A stretch of 64,000 bases of DNA from Lithodes maja (lineage: Eukaryota; Arthropoda; Malacostraca; Decapoda; Lithodidae), in contig JBAKBP010013062.1 in assembly GCA_037953745.1 (NCBI GenBank), positions 1 through 64,000 of the forward strand, written 5' to 3'. The notes beneath the pieces were generated by a model that was not told the DNA's origin, ran no database searches, and saw only the letters and a program-made list of their open reading frames with translations. Both the position numbers and the translations under genes were made by a program. Positions 9,405 through 20,934 of this stretch are shown here, piece by piece (within the stretch, counting starts at the first letter, position 1; the number at the start of each line of letters is the position of its first letter).

Positions 9405-10874
9405 CAAGAAGTAAGACCAAAAAATGCTAGAATTGAAAGGGAACTGGTGGAGTATAGTTTGGAGGGTTTTGAGTTGTACGAGAGGAATGCTATTAGAGCA
9501 GAGGTTGGAAGAGGACTGTTTATTTATGTAAGAAAAGAGCTCAAGGTAAATGAGGTGGATATGAGACGGCAGTATTGTGAGTATTTGTGTATTGAAGTAA
9601 AATGTACAAGAGGGTCAATTCTAATTGTCTCTATATATAGAAGCCCAAATAATAGTACGGAAGAGGATGATAACTTACTGAAAGCAATGGAGGAAATAGA
9701 TAATAGAGAGAACATATATAAGATTTTGATTGGAGAATTCAATTTGCCAAGGATCAACTGGGCAAATTGTACTACTCCAGCGGGACAGTGTTGCCTGGAA
9801 AACAAGTTTATAGAGAAAGTGAGAGATTGTTTTTTAACGCAACATATTGCAGAGATGACAAGATATAGAGATGGGAAGCAGGGGAGTGTACTTGATTTAA
9901 TTTTTAGCAATGAGGAGGATATAGTGGAACATGTCTATGTGGATAGCCCTATAGGTCGTAGTGACCATGCCTGTATAAGTTTTAGTTGCAATATTAAAAC
10001 AGAGAGGGATGATAGAAGCAATAAAAAAATATACATGTATGACAGAGCAGATTATGAGCTGCTGAGAAGGTGTCTGGACATTGACTGGGGGGAATACTTG
10101 AACGGTGAAGACGCTGAAGAAATGTGGAGGAAGTTTAGAGTCAAACTGGAGGATGTTATATCCAAATGTGTACCAGTAAGGGAATATAAGGATAAAACAA
10201 AATTGAGGAAAAGAACGAACCCAGAATTACCAATGAAAAGAAAGCTGTGGACTTTGATAAGAAGAAAGAAACGATTGTGGGATAGATTAAAAGTGTTAAT
10301 AAAGAACAGGGGGTCTAGTATAGAAGCTAAAGTAGTGGATTTGGAACGTAGACAGATAAACAATAAAATAAGGTGGGAGACAAGGAGGGGGGTAAAGGAA
10401 AAGGAGAGAGAGATTGCAATAAACGTGAAGGATAATCCAAAAATATTCTGGAAGTACATTCAGGAAAAGTTAACAAGAAGAGTAGGGATCCCAGAGCTGG
10501 TAGGGGGGTTGGATGATGGGAGTAGAGCGGAGACGGATAAGGAGAAAGCAGAGGTTCTGGGGAAATACTTTGGGGGGGTACTAACAGTAGAGTCGGATGA
10601 TGCAGTGCCAAATATTCCCATCAAACAGGCACCTGCACTAGAACTAATAGAGTTTTCCCATGATAGAATAAGAAGGGCTATAGAAAAAATGAACAGAAGT
10701 AAGTCCCCGGGACCGGATGGGATATACCCAAGAATCATAAAGGAAGGAGGTGAGATGTTAGTAGAGCCATTGAAAATGTTATTTGAGGTATCGTTTAATA
10801 CAGGACAAATCCCGATGGACTGGAGAGAGGCGAACATAACAGCTATATTTAAGAAGGGAAAGATCTCTCTAGAC
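9405..10874 (+). pseudogene. CR1/L2-like LINE endonuclease and start of RT (right part of split element)
   Basis: The frame resumes after the nested insert. Endonuclease motifs: YRSPNN (about 9643), GEFNLPRINW (about 9736; usually GDFN, so the catalytic Asp is Glu here), and SDHACISF (about 9961). A basic linker and KYIQEKLTRR follow, then RT motif KSPGPDGIYPRI (10704) and ANITAIFKKGK (10833). Similarity stops at about 10874, where DIRS-flanking sequence begins, before the catalytic RT boxes. An apparent 721-residue frame from 8757 is an artefact: its first 216 residues are antisense to the inserted LINE. Confidence 0.8.
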
Positions 10875-10898
10875 CAAATAGTCATTGATAGTAGAACG

Positions 10899-11038
10899 CT
10901 TGAGGTCGTCAAGGGCCAGTGACACCTTTGTCACAGGTAAGCAGTTCAAAGACTCAGAGAAACCTAATAGATTCTCTGAGTCAAGTCCAGCGGAAGGTTA
11001 GAGTAGCAGTGGCTATAGCTAATTTTCCGGCGGACTTG
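10899..11038. repeat. Four consecutive short hairpins at the DIRS left end
   Basis: CTTGA-ggtcg-TCAAG (10899-10913), GTGACA-cctt-TGTCAC (10919-10934), an 11 bp stem GACTCAGAGAA/TTCTCTGAGTC (10951-10982), and CAAGTCC...GGACTTG (10982-11038, two mismatches in the extended stem). The cluster lies at the presumed left terminus of the DIRS element. Such a place could hold recombinase recognition sequence, but that role is inference. Confidence 0.6.
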
Positions 11039-11102
11039 AGGTAGGATGTGTTAACACCTCTCAGCTTATCCTTATGAGCATTGATTGCTGGAAATTTCTA
11101 TT

Positions 11103-11115
11103 TCTATTTCCAGGT
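11103..11115. repeat. Target-site duplication TCTATTTCCAGGT, left copy
   Basis: The identical 13 bp sequence is present at 18141-18153, immediately after the CAA-rich tail of the LINE. It fixes both ends of the inserted element exactly. Confidence 0.92.
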
Positions 11116-11559
11116 CCCCCGCTCTGCCTGCTTCGTTGGTTTCACTTTTGAACACGTGCGGGGGCTGACGGAGGCGGCAGGAGGGGAGTGCATGCCCGCA
11201 TGCCCACCCTTCCTGCCGCCCCCAACTAATTGTAGTGGGCCCTGTCATTTCTCATCCTTTCTGTTTTCCGTTTTTCCCTTCTTCCCGCTGCCCCCTCCTT
11301 TGGGAGCACCGTGACTGTCATGAGGTAAACGACCGTACTCACTCTTTGGTTTCGTTGGAGGGTGTTGTGGGTCGGCAATCCCTACACCCGTCGAACTGTG
11401 GTACCCGACGTGTTCGAGCGAGGGGAAACTTTTATGCCAAACCCTAACCCTTGTGCTGGGTCGGCGATCGACGGATCGACGGCCCTTAAGGTGCATTAGT
11501 CGGGGTGTATATCTGCAAGAATTCCTAGGGCGGTCGTCCCGTCCTCTAATTGTGGCTCC
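11116..11559 (+). promoter_or_regulatory. 5' UTR of the I-type LINE
   Basis: 444 bp between the target duplication and the ORF1 ATG, GC-rich and starting CCCCCGCTCTGCC. LINEs of this type carry an internal promoter here. I see no TATA box, which fits, but no specific element can be named. Confidence 0.5.
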
Positions 11560-14172
11560 ATGGTGGGTTTGGAATCTGACTCAGATGAATTTAGAAATAT
11601 TCGTCCTATGGAATCTAAAATTGCCCCCTCTGACGCCGACCCCTGCGAGAAATTGGACTGCCTCAAGGACCCTTCCCCTGCTGCCAACAGTGCCGGAGTT
11701 CCCCACTCAGGCATGACACCCACAGACCTTGGCAAACCTCCTAAGGATACTGTGACGAATTCTCCATCGTCGGGTAGTGAGATCCATCAGGTGATCTCCC
11801 CGGCATCAATTCCTATGCACAGTACTGCCTCTGTGATCAATAATAGTGATGACAACCCCACAGTCTCGACTTTACCTTCTAAATTACCAGATTATGATTC
11901 TAGCCTTAGCCTACCTCTTCATTCCGTTGACAACCTTACTGAAGAACCTCGCATACCCTCAGCTGACACCCCTACGGATGCTTCTTGCATCCCTGACCCG
12001 TCTGTGACTCCATCTGTTACCATCTTCCCTCCGGATGCAGGATCTCCTACCTCAATTAAACCTGCTTCTGTACCTCCACGATCTCAACGGGCCGTTAATG
12101 CAGGTACAGGAAAAGACCTTGCCGGTATTTCCTCTGCCATTCACACGCTTCAACCGTTCGTACCTTCGCATAACCGACAAAGGCGTAAACGTAACACGTA
12201 TACCCCTGCTTCGAAGGACACTTATAACGCTATGTTCAGTCCCCCTGATTGGTCACGGTTTTTCACGGTCTCTGGTGAACCTATGGATGATTTCAGTCTA
12301 TACGATACTCTCGCACAAGATATTGGTGACTTCACCATGCATGCTGTTGGATCGGCCAAGCGCATGATTGAGGTGAAAACACAGGAGCAATCAGAAGCCT
12401 TACAAGCCTACCTCGACACCCCCAACGACAGATACACAGGTAAACCAGATGAATACCTGAATCAGTGTACTGGCACGGTTGTGCTCCCTTCCGACTTCGA
12501 ATTTGCAGATCAGAGCTTTACAGACTCAACCAATCGTATCTTAAAATTATTGCAAAGAACTGACCCCACTGTTGTTAAAGTTGACACTTATACTGCTCCT
12601 CAGCGTGGAAATCGGCCCCCACTACGCATTGTCAAAATCTATTTTAAGCGCCATGACCTCCCTATGCATGTCCGTCTTGCAGGTCGCCAACTGCAGGTAC
12701 GAAGGTATGTTAACAAGCCGAGACAATGCACAAATTGCTGGAAGCTTGGGCATTCAACCCCACGGTGTCGGGCTCTCAATGCTCGTTGCTTAAATTGCGG
12801 CTCAGAACAACATGCTCTCAACAATTGTCAAGTCAGCGCGCCCCGTTGTGCAAATTGTGACGGGTCCCACAAAGCCAATGACAGAACATGCCCGCACTTT
12901 GCGTTTCATCGTGACGTATTACATTTACAGGCCACAAAAGGACTCCCCTTCCGGTCTGCTGCAGCACAATTAAGGCAGGAAGGTAAATCTCCTCCATATC
13001 GACGGTTTGAATCAACTACACCCGCTGACTCCTCTGACCACCAGCGTCCAGAGCAGCCTCCGGCACCACCTATTAGCCCACAACATTACCCCACCAATGA
13101 TACCTTCCGTTTAGTTCACCTTAACTCCCCGGACCTATCCACCTCTAACAGGTTCGAGGGATTTACTAACTTGACCGATGATACTGAGTTTTGGAACATG
13201 ACTGCCGAAGAGAACCTCATGGAATGTAACACAGTACCAGATATAGAGACTTCTCCCCAATCTCGCTCCACCCAGTCGCAGCCTCGGAAAAAGCGTAAGG
13301 TTGCAAGTCCTATCCGGTCATTATCCCGGACCTCGAAACTCGGTTCCACCACACAGAAGTGGGTTATGCCTACCCACGATCCGGACTGTGGCTGCCATAA
13401 CTGCGGCCGATTCTTTCTACTTCAGCACAAGACTTCTACCCGTACAGTACTCACCGAACATCTTCACAAATTTCTTTCCAAGCGAGCTCCAGCGGAAGAT
13501 GCTCAAATTCACCCGACTCCTTGTTATTGTGTCACCCATATTTGTGAATCTGATCCTACGCCCAAGGACTTGATGCAGAGATTCCTGAAGGACAATAACC
13601 TGTTGGATTCTGACTTGACTAATATAGAGCTATCACAATCCCGATTTGATGTTCACCAACCTCCTGTCAATGTGCGTACCACCCTCACCACGCCTGATCC
13701 TCCCTGTAACCTTGAGCGACATGTTTCGTTAGCCGCTCCCCACTGCCCAGATCCCGATGCTCCCAAACCTAGAGACATTCCCCCACAAACTCCTGCTAAC
13801 CCTACGACACCATCATCTGACAAACCTTCGATAAAGACTCATCATACCCCGAGCCCCTCACAATCTCCTGTATTGATATGTCACACCAATATCCCACCTG
13901 ACAAATGTGGATGTCCAATTTGTTTCCGTAATTACATCACACCCCATATCTGTGCCACGGATCCCTGCCTCCTTGCTCGGACGCAGGAATTTGTCACCAC
14001 ACGTACACTTCCCCCTAACCCTGATGAAGATGTTACCTCCGCTTATCTATTTATGGACACTCTGCGCCAAAAACTCCTCCACTGCCCCACCCTTGTTCCT
14101 AAACTAGTCACACAATTCACAGCTATTTCTGAAAAATTTACCGACCTTACATCTACCCCTTCACCTTCATAA
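11560..14172 (+). CDS. ORF1 (Gag-like nucleic-acid-binding protein) of I-type LINE
   Basis: 870 residues, intact. It would coat the LINE RNA and carry it to the nucleus. The N-terminal third is Ser/Pro-rich and disordered. Three zinc knuckles lie at about residues 389-445: CTNCWKLGHSTPRC, CLNCGSEQHALNNC and CANCDGSHKANDRTC. A basic block PRKKRKV at about 574, in Ser-rich surroundings, nearly equals the classical SV40-type nuclear import signal. C-terminal to this are Cys clusters not usual for zinc knuckles: DCGCHNC near 608, CYCVTHIC near 655 and KCGCPIC near 784, with His nearby. The ATG at 11560 is the first in the frame after a stop-containing UTR. ORF2 begins about 80 bases after the stop, in another frame. 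It is longer than typical I-factor ORF1 (about 430 residues). Confidence 0.88.
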   Translation: MVGLESDSDEFRNIRPMESKIAPSDADPCEKLDCLKDPSPAANSAGVPHSGMTPTDLGKPPKDTVTNSPSSGSEIHQVISPASIPMHSTASVINNSDDNPTVSTLPSKLPDYDSSLSLPLHSVDNLTEEPRIPSADTPTDASCIPDPSVTPSVTIFPPDAGSPTSIKPASVPPRSQRAVNAGTGKDLAGISSAIHTLQPFVPSHNRQRRKRNTYTPASKDTYNAMFSPPDWSRFFTVSGEPMDDFSLYDTLAQDIGDFTMHAVGSAKRMIEVKTQEQSEALQAYLDTPNDRYTGKPDEYLNQCTGTVVLPSDFEFADQSFTDSTNRILKLLQRTDPTVVKVDTYTAPQRGNRPPLRIVKIYFKRHDLPMHVRLAGRQLQVRRYVNKPRQCTNCWKLGHSTPRCRALNARCLNCGSEQHALNNCQVSAPRCANCDGSHKANDRTCPHFAFHRDVLHLQATKGLPFRSAAAQLRQEGKSPPYRRFESTTPADSSDHQRPEQPPAPPISPQHYPTNDTFRLVHLNSPDLSTSNRFEGFTNLTDDTEFWNMTAEENLMECNTVPDIETSPQSRSTQSQPRKKRKVASPIRSLSRTSKLGSTTQKWVMPTHDPDCGCHNCGRFFLLQHKTSTRTVLTEHLHKFLSKRAPAEDAQIHPTPCYCVTHICESDPTPKDLMQRFLKDNNLLDSDLTNIELSQSRFDVHQPPVNVRTTLTTPDPPCNLERHVSLAAPHCPDPDAPKPRDIPPQTPANPTTPSSDKPSIKTHHTPSPSQSPVLICHTNIPPDKCGCPICFRNYITPHICATDPCLLARTQEFVTTRTLPPNPDEDVTSAYLFMDTLRQKLLHCPTLVPKLVTQFTAISEKFTDLTSTPSPS

Positions 14173-14251
14173 CCCTCTCCACACTCACAACCTTTACCGG
14201 ACTCTCTTCAAGAGACCTCTATTGTCGATGACTCTGACAATCCTATTCTTG

Positions 14252-17200
14252 ATGGCATATAACATTTTGCAATGGAATATAAACGGATACCAAACTCGCC
14301 TCCGTATGGGAGAATTACAACGATTACTTAAATTATATTCACCATTATGCATTTGCCTCCAACATGTAGGCAATTTTGTTGTCCCCCCCAGGCATTATAC
14401 TGTTGCTGCTAGCTCCCCTACAACCCCTTCACATCTCCGAACGGCCATCCTTGTGCACTATAAGTGCGTATTTGTTCCTGTCACCCTTGACCCCAACCCT
14501 TTTCAAACAACTGCCGTCTCCATTTCATTACCAAACCTTCCTTCTTTGACTGTTTGCTCCTCCTACAATCAACCCTCCTGTCATTACAATACTTCAGACC
14601 TTCATCAACTAGTACAACAACTGACCCCACCGTACCTTATTCTGGGCGACTTTAACGCACACTCTCCCCTTTGGGGCAACCCAAACACAGACATCCCAGG
14701 CGATAAAATTGAAACATATCTCCTTCATTCTACTCTTTGTTGTCTCAACTTTGACACCCCCACCTACAGATCTGCTACCCACTGTACATTTTCCGCTGTT
14801 GATCTTTCCTTTGCCTCGGATGACGCAGCTCCCCTATTTGACTGGTCAGTTTTACAGGATCGCTTCTCCAGCGACCACTACCCTATACTCCTTAAGTATT
14901 TGTGCCCTGCATCCTCCCCTCAAATATCGAGTTATAATCTCTCTAAAGCCGATTGGACGTCTTATACGCACTCCTCTGCAGACGTTTCGGACTTCTCCCC
15001 TACCTCTTCCCCTGCCCACAATTTTGATTATTTTTCGTCCTTCCTGAACTCCATTGCACGCACTCATATCCCGCTTACCTCCTCGCTGACGCACCCTCGC
15101 CAGGTCCCTTGGTGGACGCCCACTCTAGCCCAAATGATAAAATTCAAGCATCGTGTGGAACGCCTTCTTAAGCGTCTGAGTGTTAGGCAGCGGCGTTTAA
15201 AGACTGTTTCCCCCCGGCTTTTTTCCACTAATCGTTACTTTGACCTTATAACCATCACTATTGAAAAAATTGCCCTTAAAACGTTCTATAACAAGATCTG
15301 TGCAGTTGTCAAACGCAGTATCCTTGACAACAAGATACTTTCATGGCGATCATATATCTCGTCCTTCAATTCCCGCACCCCTCTCTCTACTTTATGGAAA
15401 AAGTTTCGCAGTATCAACGGACGCACTGTACGGCCTCCACTCTCTCCACTCAAAGACCCTGCCTCGGACTCGCTTACACATGACCCCCTTGACATCGCTG
15501 CCATACATGCCAAACATTTCTGTCACGTCAGCTCAGACCAGTCATTGCCTCGTCAATTTCTTCGTTATAAATGTATGGAGGAATCTTGCCCGCTATCTTT
15601 TCATAGCGGGAAAACACATGAATATAACACCCCTTTTTCAATTCCGGAATTGCGACACGCGCTCGACCTGTGTACAGACACTACTCCTGGCCCGGATGGA
15701 TTCTCGTACGCTCTCATCCGTCACCTTCATCCACGTGCGCTACAACATCTTTTACAACTGTACAATCAGTTTTGGATAAGTAACTACTTCCCACCGTCTT
15801 GGCGGCATGCTTATACTATACCCGTACCGTAGCCTGGAAAAGATCATAGTCTTCCCACAAATTACAGACCGATTGTGCTTACCTCATGCCTCTGCAAATT
15901 AATGGAAAAAATGATCAATCCTCGACTTTTACATTACGCTGAGTCACATGCCCTCCTATCCCCATATCAGAATGGTTCCCGCCCTGGCCGTTCTACACTG
16001 CACTCACTTATTCGCCTTGAACACCAAATACGTGATGGGTTCTCCAAGAACCAACCCACAGTGGCAATATTTTTTGACATTGCTAAGGCTTATGACACAA
16101 CATGGAGACACAGGATTTTAAAAATTTTACACGATTCTGGCATGCGGGGTCCTCTTCCCTGCTTTTTACAAAATTTTCTCTCTAACCGTACATTCCAGGT
16201 CAAAAATAATGGTCTCCTATCGGACATTATGTCACAAATTAATGGAATACCACAAGGATGTGCCCTTAGCAGCTTACTCTTTATTATGGCGATCAATAGT
16301 GTCATACGCAGCCTCCCACCTGAAATATCGTATAGCTTGTATGTGGACGACTTCGCAATATATTATACTTCTCCCAGTCTGACTCACATACAACGGCGTC
16401 TCAACATTGCTCTAAAATCCATCCACTCTTGGGCATCCACTGCTGGTTTTCAATTTTCTGCTGAAAAGACTAACGCCGTTGTATTCTATAGAAATGTTCG
16501 ACATTTACGTAACCAGTCCATTGCTCTCACCATGGGACATTCTAATATTCAGATCCTTCCGCATACCAGGTTCCTTGGTTTAATCTTTGATACTCACCTC
16601 AATTGGAAGAGTCACATTGCCTGCTTAAAGGCACGTTGCCTCCAGAGAATGAATGTTCTGAAAACAGTCGCACGAGTCCATTGGGGCGCAGATCGCGCTA
16701 CGCTTTTACTGTTCTACAGAGCTACCATCCTCTCAGCCCTAGATTATGGTAGCCCTGTCTATGGCACGGCCTCTGCTTCCACATTAGGAACCCTCGACAG
16801 CGTACACCATTTGGGCATCCGCATTAGCTCGGGGGCATTCCGTTCCTCTCGTGTCTCCAATATCCTCTGTGAGGCTGGGACCTTACCTCTAGCCTACCAC
16901 CGTCGATTAGTCCTCATGCGTACGGCTGTTCGCCTCCGTCATGACCCAACTCTACTAGAACTATTCCATTCCACAGATAACTATCGTTCAACCATTCCAG
17001 TGCCATTCCCACTATTGTCTCGCCAATTGCTCTCCACTTACAGTATCACCGTTCCTCCCATAACTCCCCCTCCTAGTCACATCACTCCGTGGACCCTAAA
17101 ACACCCTACAGTTTGCTTTCACTTAGCAGATCAACTTGATGCCCAAGCCCCATCTCAACGTCGACATCTCGCTTTACAACATCTTGATGATCACATCCCG

Positions 17201-18028
17201 GCTGTTTTCATTTACACCGATGGCTCGAAAACTGCGGATGCCGTGGGTTGCGCTGCAGTCTCAGACCATGGCTTGTCTCAAAGTACCTTACACCATCACT
17301 CCACGGTTTTCACTGCTGAATTATGGGCTATTCAAGGTGCTTTAAGCACCATCTCTTCATTGTCGAGGAACTCTCCACGGGTCGTTATCTGTAGTGACTC
17401 AAAGAGTGCACTGCAAGCCTTATGTGTATTTGCCCCCAAGGACCCATTGGTCAAGACTATCATCCACACAATACACAAATTACAGTGCGCTAATCGTTTC
17501 ATCACACTGTGCTGGATCCCCGCGCATGTAGGAATTCCCGGGAATGAGCGTGCAGACTTCCTCGCTAAGCAAGCGTGTCATGGTACACCCTCTACTACTT
17601 TGCTGCGTTCGGAGGATATGCTCCCTGTCCTCCGTCGCCATGTTTATGATGCTTGGCGAGTTGAGTGGGGAGCGCAACCATTAACTGGCCACCTTCGCTC
17701 CATTAAGGATGACATACACTTGTGGCCCTCTTCAATTAATGGTTCACGTGCAGACCAAACCCTATTAACTAGATTACGTTTAGGCCACACGCGCCTCACA
17801 CATGGTTACCTGATGTCCACCCCTCGTGGTCCACCACCTGAATGCCAACATTGCCATACATCATTGACTGTTTTTCACTTTCTTTGTATTTGTCCCGTCT
17901 ATGCATCTGAAAGACGGAGATTCTTGCTGAACACCTCATTACATGGCATCCTCTCTGACTCAGACTCTTTCAATTTCACCCCTATTCGTCACTTCCTGAG
18001 AGCGATAAATTTATACAATGACATATAA
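14252..18028 (+). pseudogene. ORF2: endonuclease, RT and RNase H of I-type LINE, one nonsense codon
   Basis: The frame opens at 14222; Met at 14252 starts AYNILQWNINGYQ, the conserved endonuclease start. Endonuclease: GDFNAHSPLWG (about 14646) and SSDHYPILL (about 14868) are present. The usual QET is LQHVG (about 14360), so the catalytic Glu is missing. A TAG at 15830-15832 stops the frame after YTIPVP; the same frame then runs to 18028 without another stop. RT: FFDIAKAYDTTW (about 16070), GIPQGCALS (16244), YVDD (16340-16351). RNase H: YTDGSKTA (17213), AELWAI, CSDSKSAL and WIPAHVGIPGNERAD (17512). A Cys/His C-terminal motif (CQHCHTSLTVFHFLCICPVY) ends the protein, as in I and R1 type LINEs. 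The nonsense codon and lost Glu make this copy unlikely to move itself. Confidence 0.88.
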
Positions 18029-18140
18029 CTGCTGACATATATGTGACTTTAAACTCTGTACCACCTCCTCCACCACTAGCCTTGAGAGGGCCTAGGCCCA
18101 GTGGGCTAGTATAAAATAAAAGCATCATCAACAACAACAA
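18029..18140 (+). other. 3' UTR and tail of I-type LINE
   Basis: 112 bp after the ORF2 stop. It contains a GGGCCTAGGCCC palindrome (18088-18099) and ends TAAAATAAAAGCATCATC followed by (AAC)n. No poly(A). The tail resembles the (AAC)n end of the 533 bp SINE at 27551-28083. Confidence 0.75.
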
Positions 18141-18153
18141 TCTATTTCCAGGT
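18141..18153. repeat. Target-site duplication TCTATTTCCAGGT, right copy
   Basis: Matches 11103-11115 exactly. DIRS sequence resumes behind it. Confidence 0.92.
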
Positions 18154-18229
18154 AGCAACACTTTAGTAGCAGTACCGGCGGCAGTTGGGTGAGCCGATTA
18201 CGGCACAGGGGGGGGGTCCTAACTCCATC

Positions 18230-20574
18230 ATGCCTCGGGTTGACTTGTGCGCTACTCCTACCTGCTCTAAATTACCAGTTTTTGCACACAAATTATGTAT
18301 CAAATGTGTTAAGTGCCTCGATCGTTCACGAGGATTATGGGTGTCGAAACGATGCGCCGTGTGCTCAGAACTAAGAGCGGCGCTATTCGACAAGAGAGAC
18401 CTTTCATGCCTTGCGGCTTTCAAAGAGATCAAAAACTTATTTAACAGGTACGCAAAGGACGTAGCCCATAAAGCGTTACACTGTGACGATGAGGCCCTGT
18501 GGACAAATCTAGTAATAAAATCTCCTTTAGTAAAATAAACTCCGGCTAAGTCAACTAAACTAAAATCGAAAACTAAAGTCTTATCTAAAGCACTGGTGAG
18601 TAGTAATAGTAGCGACAGTGAGAGTGCCGAGGAGACCCCCCCCTGACCGGTCAAAGAGAAGACAGTCCCCTTCCCCGAGTACCAAGTCTCGGTCGAGATC
18701 ACGGTCCCCCCATAGACAATCCCGCCATTCTTCAGTTGAGTCTTCTAGATCGACGAAACGGCGGAGGGAGGATTCAGATTCTTCGACACAACAATCCAGT
18801 TCAGGACAAAGTAGTGCAGGACATAAAAGTGCCCGCAAGTATGTCACGAAGCCGCGTCACCAGTCTACGCCGGGGTCGCGGCCACTTCCCTCCGCCTCTA
18901 CCTCCACATCACAAAGATCGGAGGTAGGAGCGGAGGGTATCTGAGTCGAGTCCTAGGAAGGTGGATAGTCAGTCCTTATGTGAACCACATGACTTTACTT
19001 TTGCAATACCTAAGCTAAATTATGTAGCACGTAGAGCTCCTACGATTGTGTCGAATAGGGTATGAGCTGAGAACTATGGGGGTTCACAAGCCTGCTCACG
19101 TCAAAGTTATGATGACTCTCAGGTAATACCGGACTCCCAACCACCTGCAGGACAGGACAGGGGAGTCTGGAGACAATCACCCTCACAGCTAAATCCCTCT
19201 AGTGATAATCAGACCATGACGGGGGAGAATACTAACTTGGACGCCCTCCCCTCGTCTGTCCCAGATCTCATTTGGCCACCGGATAACCAGGTACCTGAAA
19301 ACCGGCAACAAACGCCGGAAGTAATAGGCTAACCCGGAGAGCAGGAGGACATGGATCTGTCCTCGGCTCAACAAGTGAACAATGAGGAGGAATACGAAGG
19401 GAGCTCTCAATCCTCTACACACACAGTAAATGTGTGACTACAGACGAACTGAATGCAATTTTACATAAAATTATGCAATAGTATGTTCCTACTACCTCAG
19501 GTCCTTCCACCAGTACCCTGGTAGCTCCCCCGATTGACTCCACGGTAAGACCTTTACAGCCTACCAGCATTAAATCTCCCCAAGCTTTTTTCCTTCTCTT
19601 AACGTAAATCCGGCATCAGCCACGGCATGTAGCACGATAGTACCTGCCTCCTTGATTACCTCTAAGGTCCGTGTAATCACGGATGTTACTCCTCCCCCTC
19701 TGACCCTCTCCCCCTCTCACAGAGGAGAGGCCCTATGCCTCTCCTGTACGGGCCAGATTGCTCGTGGATTCCGGCGATAGCGCAGAAACCACATATGGCA
19801 CAGCAGACCGTGTCGGGGGAGCTCCCGGTCCCTAGTGAATGGACCATCGAGGTAAGTAAGAGTAAGAAACTAAGAGCCAAAGATGTAGAAAGAAAGTTAT
19901 TGGATGTTACTATTAAGGCAATACCCAATGTATACAGTGCTAATTTTTTCGTATACTCTGCATCACCGGCTTTACCTCCCGCCTCAGCTGCACGACTTTT
20001 CGCAGACTGGGCAAGATCGGATGGCAGGAACGACATAAAGTCCCTCAATGCACTGACACCAGAACTGGAAACAGTTCCGGCACTCGATCTAGGCCACAGT
20101 CCAGTACTGCAGGTGGGGCAGGTAGGTACGGGTCCGTGGGTTGACTGGGAAATAGAGGCGCACCAATTCGCAGCCACCATTACCTCAAAATCCTCCCATC
20201 AGAACCCCCAAGAGAACCACTTATGGGCCTCACTATCAGTTAATAAGGCCGGAGGGGTGTCGCCGGCTTTGTTTGACTTCTTGGCAGCCCCCAAACTCGT
20301 ACTTTACGAATTGAACGACCCCTTTTGTACTCCTCCTCCGGCCCACTTGGACAGAGATTTCAAGTTACGCAGTAAGGCACTTAGACTATTTTCCCAATAT
20401 CTAGTAAGTCGCCAGATTGCCCAGTCACTCACGAGAACCGTTACGGCCATCTCAGATCAGAATGTATGGAAGGCCACGGAACTATCACGCTGGCTTCTGC
20501 TACAAAACTCCATTCAGTCCTTAGGTGATAATTATAAGAATAGCTAACATGGAGGCGGTCAGAGCACGCCAGGA
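18230..20574 (+). pseudogene. DIRS gag-like region, broken
   Basis: The ATG at 18230 opens a frame with paired cysteines (CATPTC, CIKCVKC, CAVC) in its first 50 residues, reading to a stop at 18536. The same frame continues past it in a Ser/Glu-rich segment, and an Arg/Ser-rich stretch (18618-18944) follows in another frame. A cleaner frame, 19735-20547, reads ADWARSDGRNDIKSL and ends in RWLLLQNSIQSLGDNYKN. One base shift later it would continue ANMEAVRARQDLK, typical of a DIRS Gag C-terminal half. At least three stops or shifts break the gene. Role by position: structural protein of the element; no catalytic motif. Confidence 0.6.
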
Positions 20575-20934
20575 CTTAAAGGTGGGGGTGCATGGGTTGA
20601 GGTAAACATGGACAAATAATCGCCAACCTGCATATAATTATTTTGTAAAATGCAATGTCACTGAAATCATTATTAACAATGGTATAAAGGATTTTGTGGA
20701 TCGTCTATACTGGGCCTGTGACGTCATAGTGACGTCACACCAGTATCCTTATCCTAGACTGGATGGTGGACTTACACTCTTGTGACGTCACAGGTCCGGT
20801 ATAGACGATCCACAAAATTCTTTATACCATTGTTAATAATTATTTCAGTGCCATTGCATTTTGCAAGATAATTATGTACAGCTTGGCGATTATCATTCCA
20901 TGTTTAACTCAACCCATGCACCCCCACCTTTAAG
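20575..20934. repeat. 360 bp hairpin inside DIRS gag, arms about 160 bp
   Basis: The left arm (20575-20740) and right arm (20775-20934) are inverted copies with scattered mismatches. The outer 60-70 bp of the right arm is gag coding sequence (GDYHSMFNSTHAPPPLRV), so the left arm is an inverted copy of coding DNA. The inner part (TTGTGGATCGTCTATAC to TGACGTCAC) looks like a palindromic MITE. Confidence 0.85.

Larger units (their letters stand above)
11116..18140 (+). mobile_element. Near-full-length I/Jockey-type LINE with two ORFs and RNase H
   Basis: 7025 bp bounded by a 13 bp target duplication. It holds a 444 bp GC-rich 5' UTR, ORF1 with zinc knuckles, ORF2 with endonuclease, RT and RNase H, and a short 3' UTR ending in ATCATCAACAACAACAA. 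RNase H downstream of RT plus a multi-knuckle ORF1 places it in the I superclade (I, Loa, Nimb or near relatives) by family knowledge; the exact clade was not resolved. A single in-frame TAG at 15830 is the only obvious coding lesion, which suggests a young insertion. Confidence 0.9.

Noticed and set aside
8757..10922. Apparent 721-codon gene
   Set aside because: The first 216 residues are antisense to the inserted family B LINE; only the part from 9405 is real coding (CR1-like LINE).
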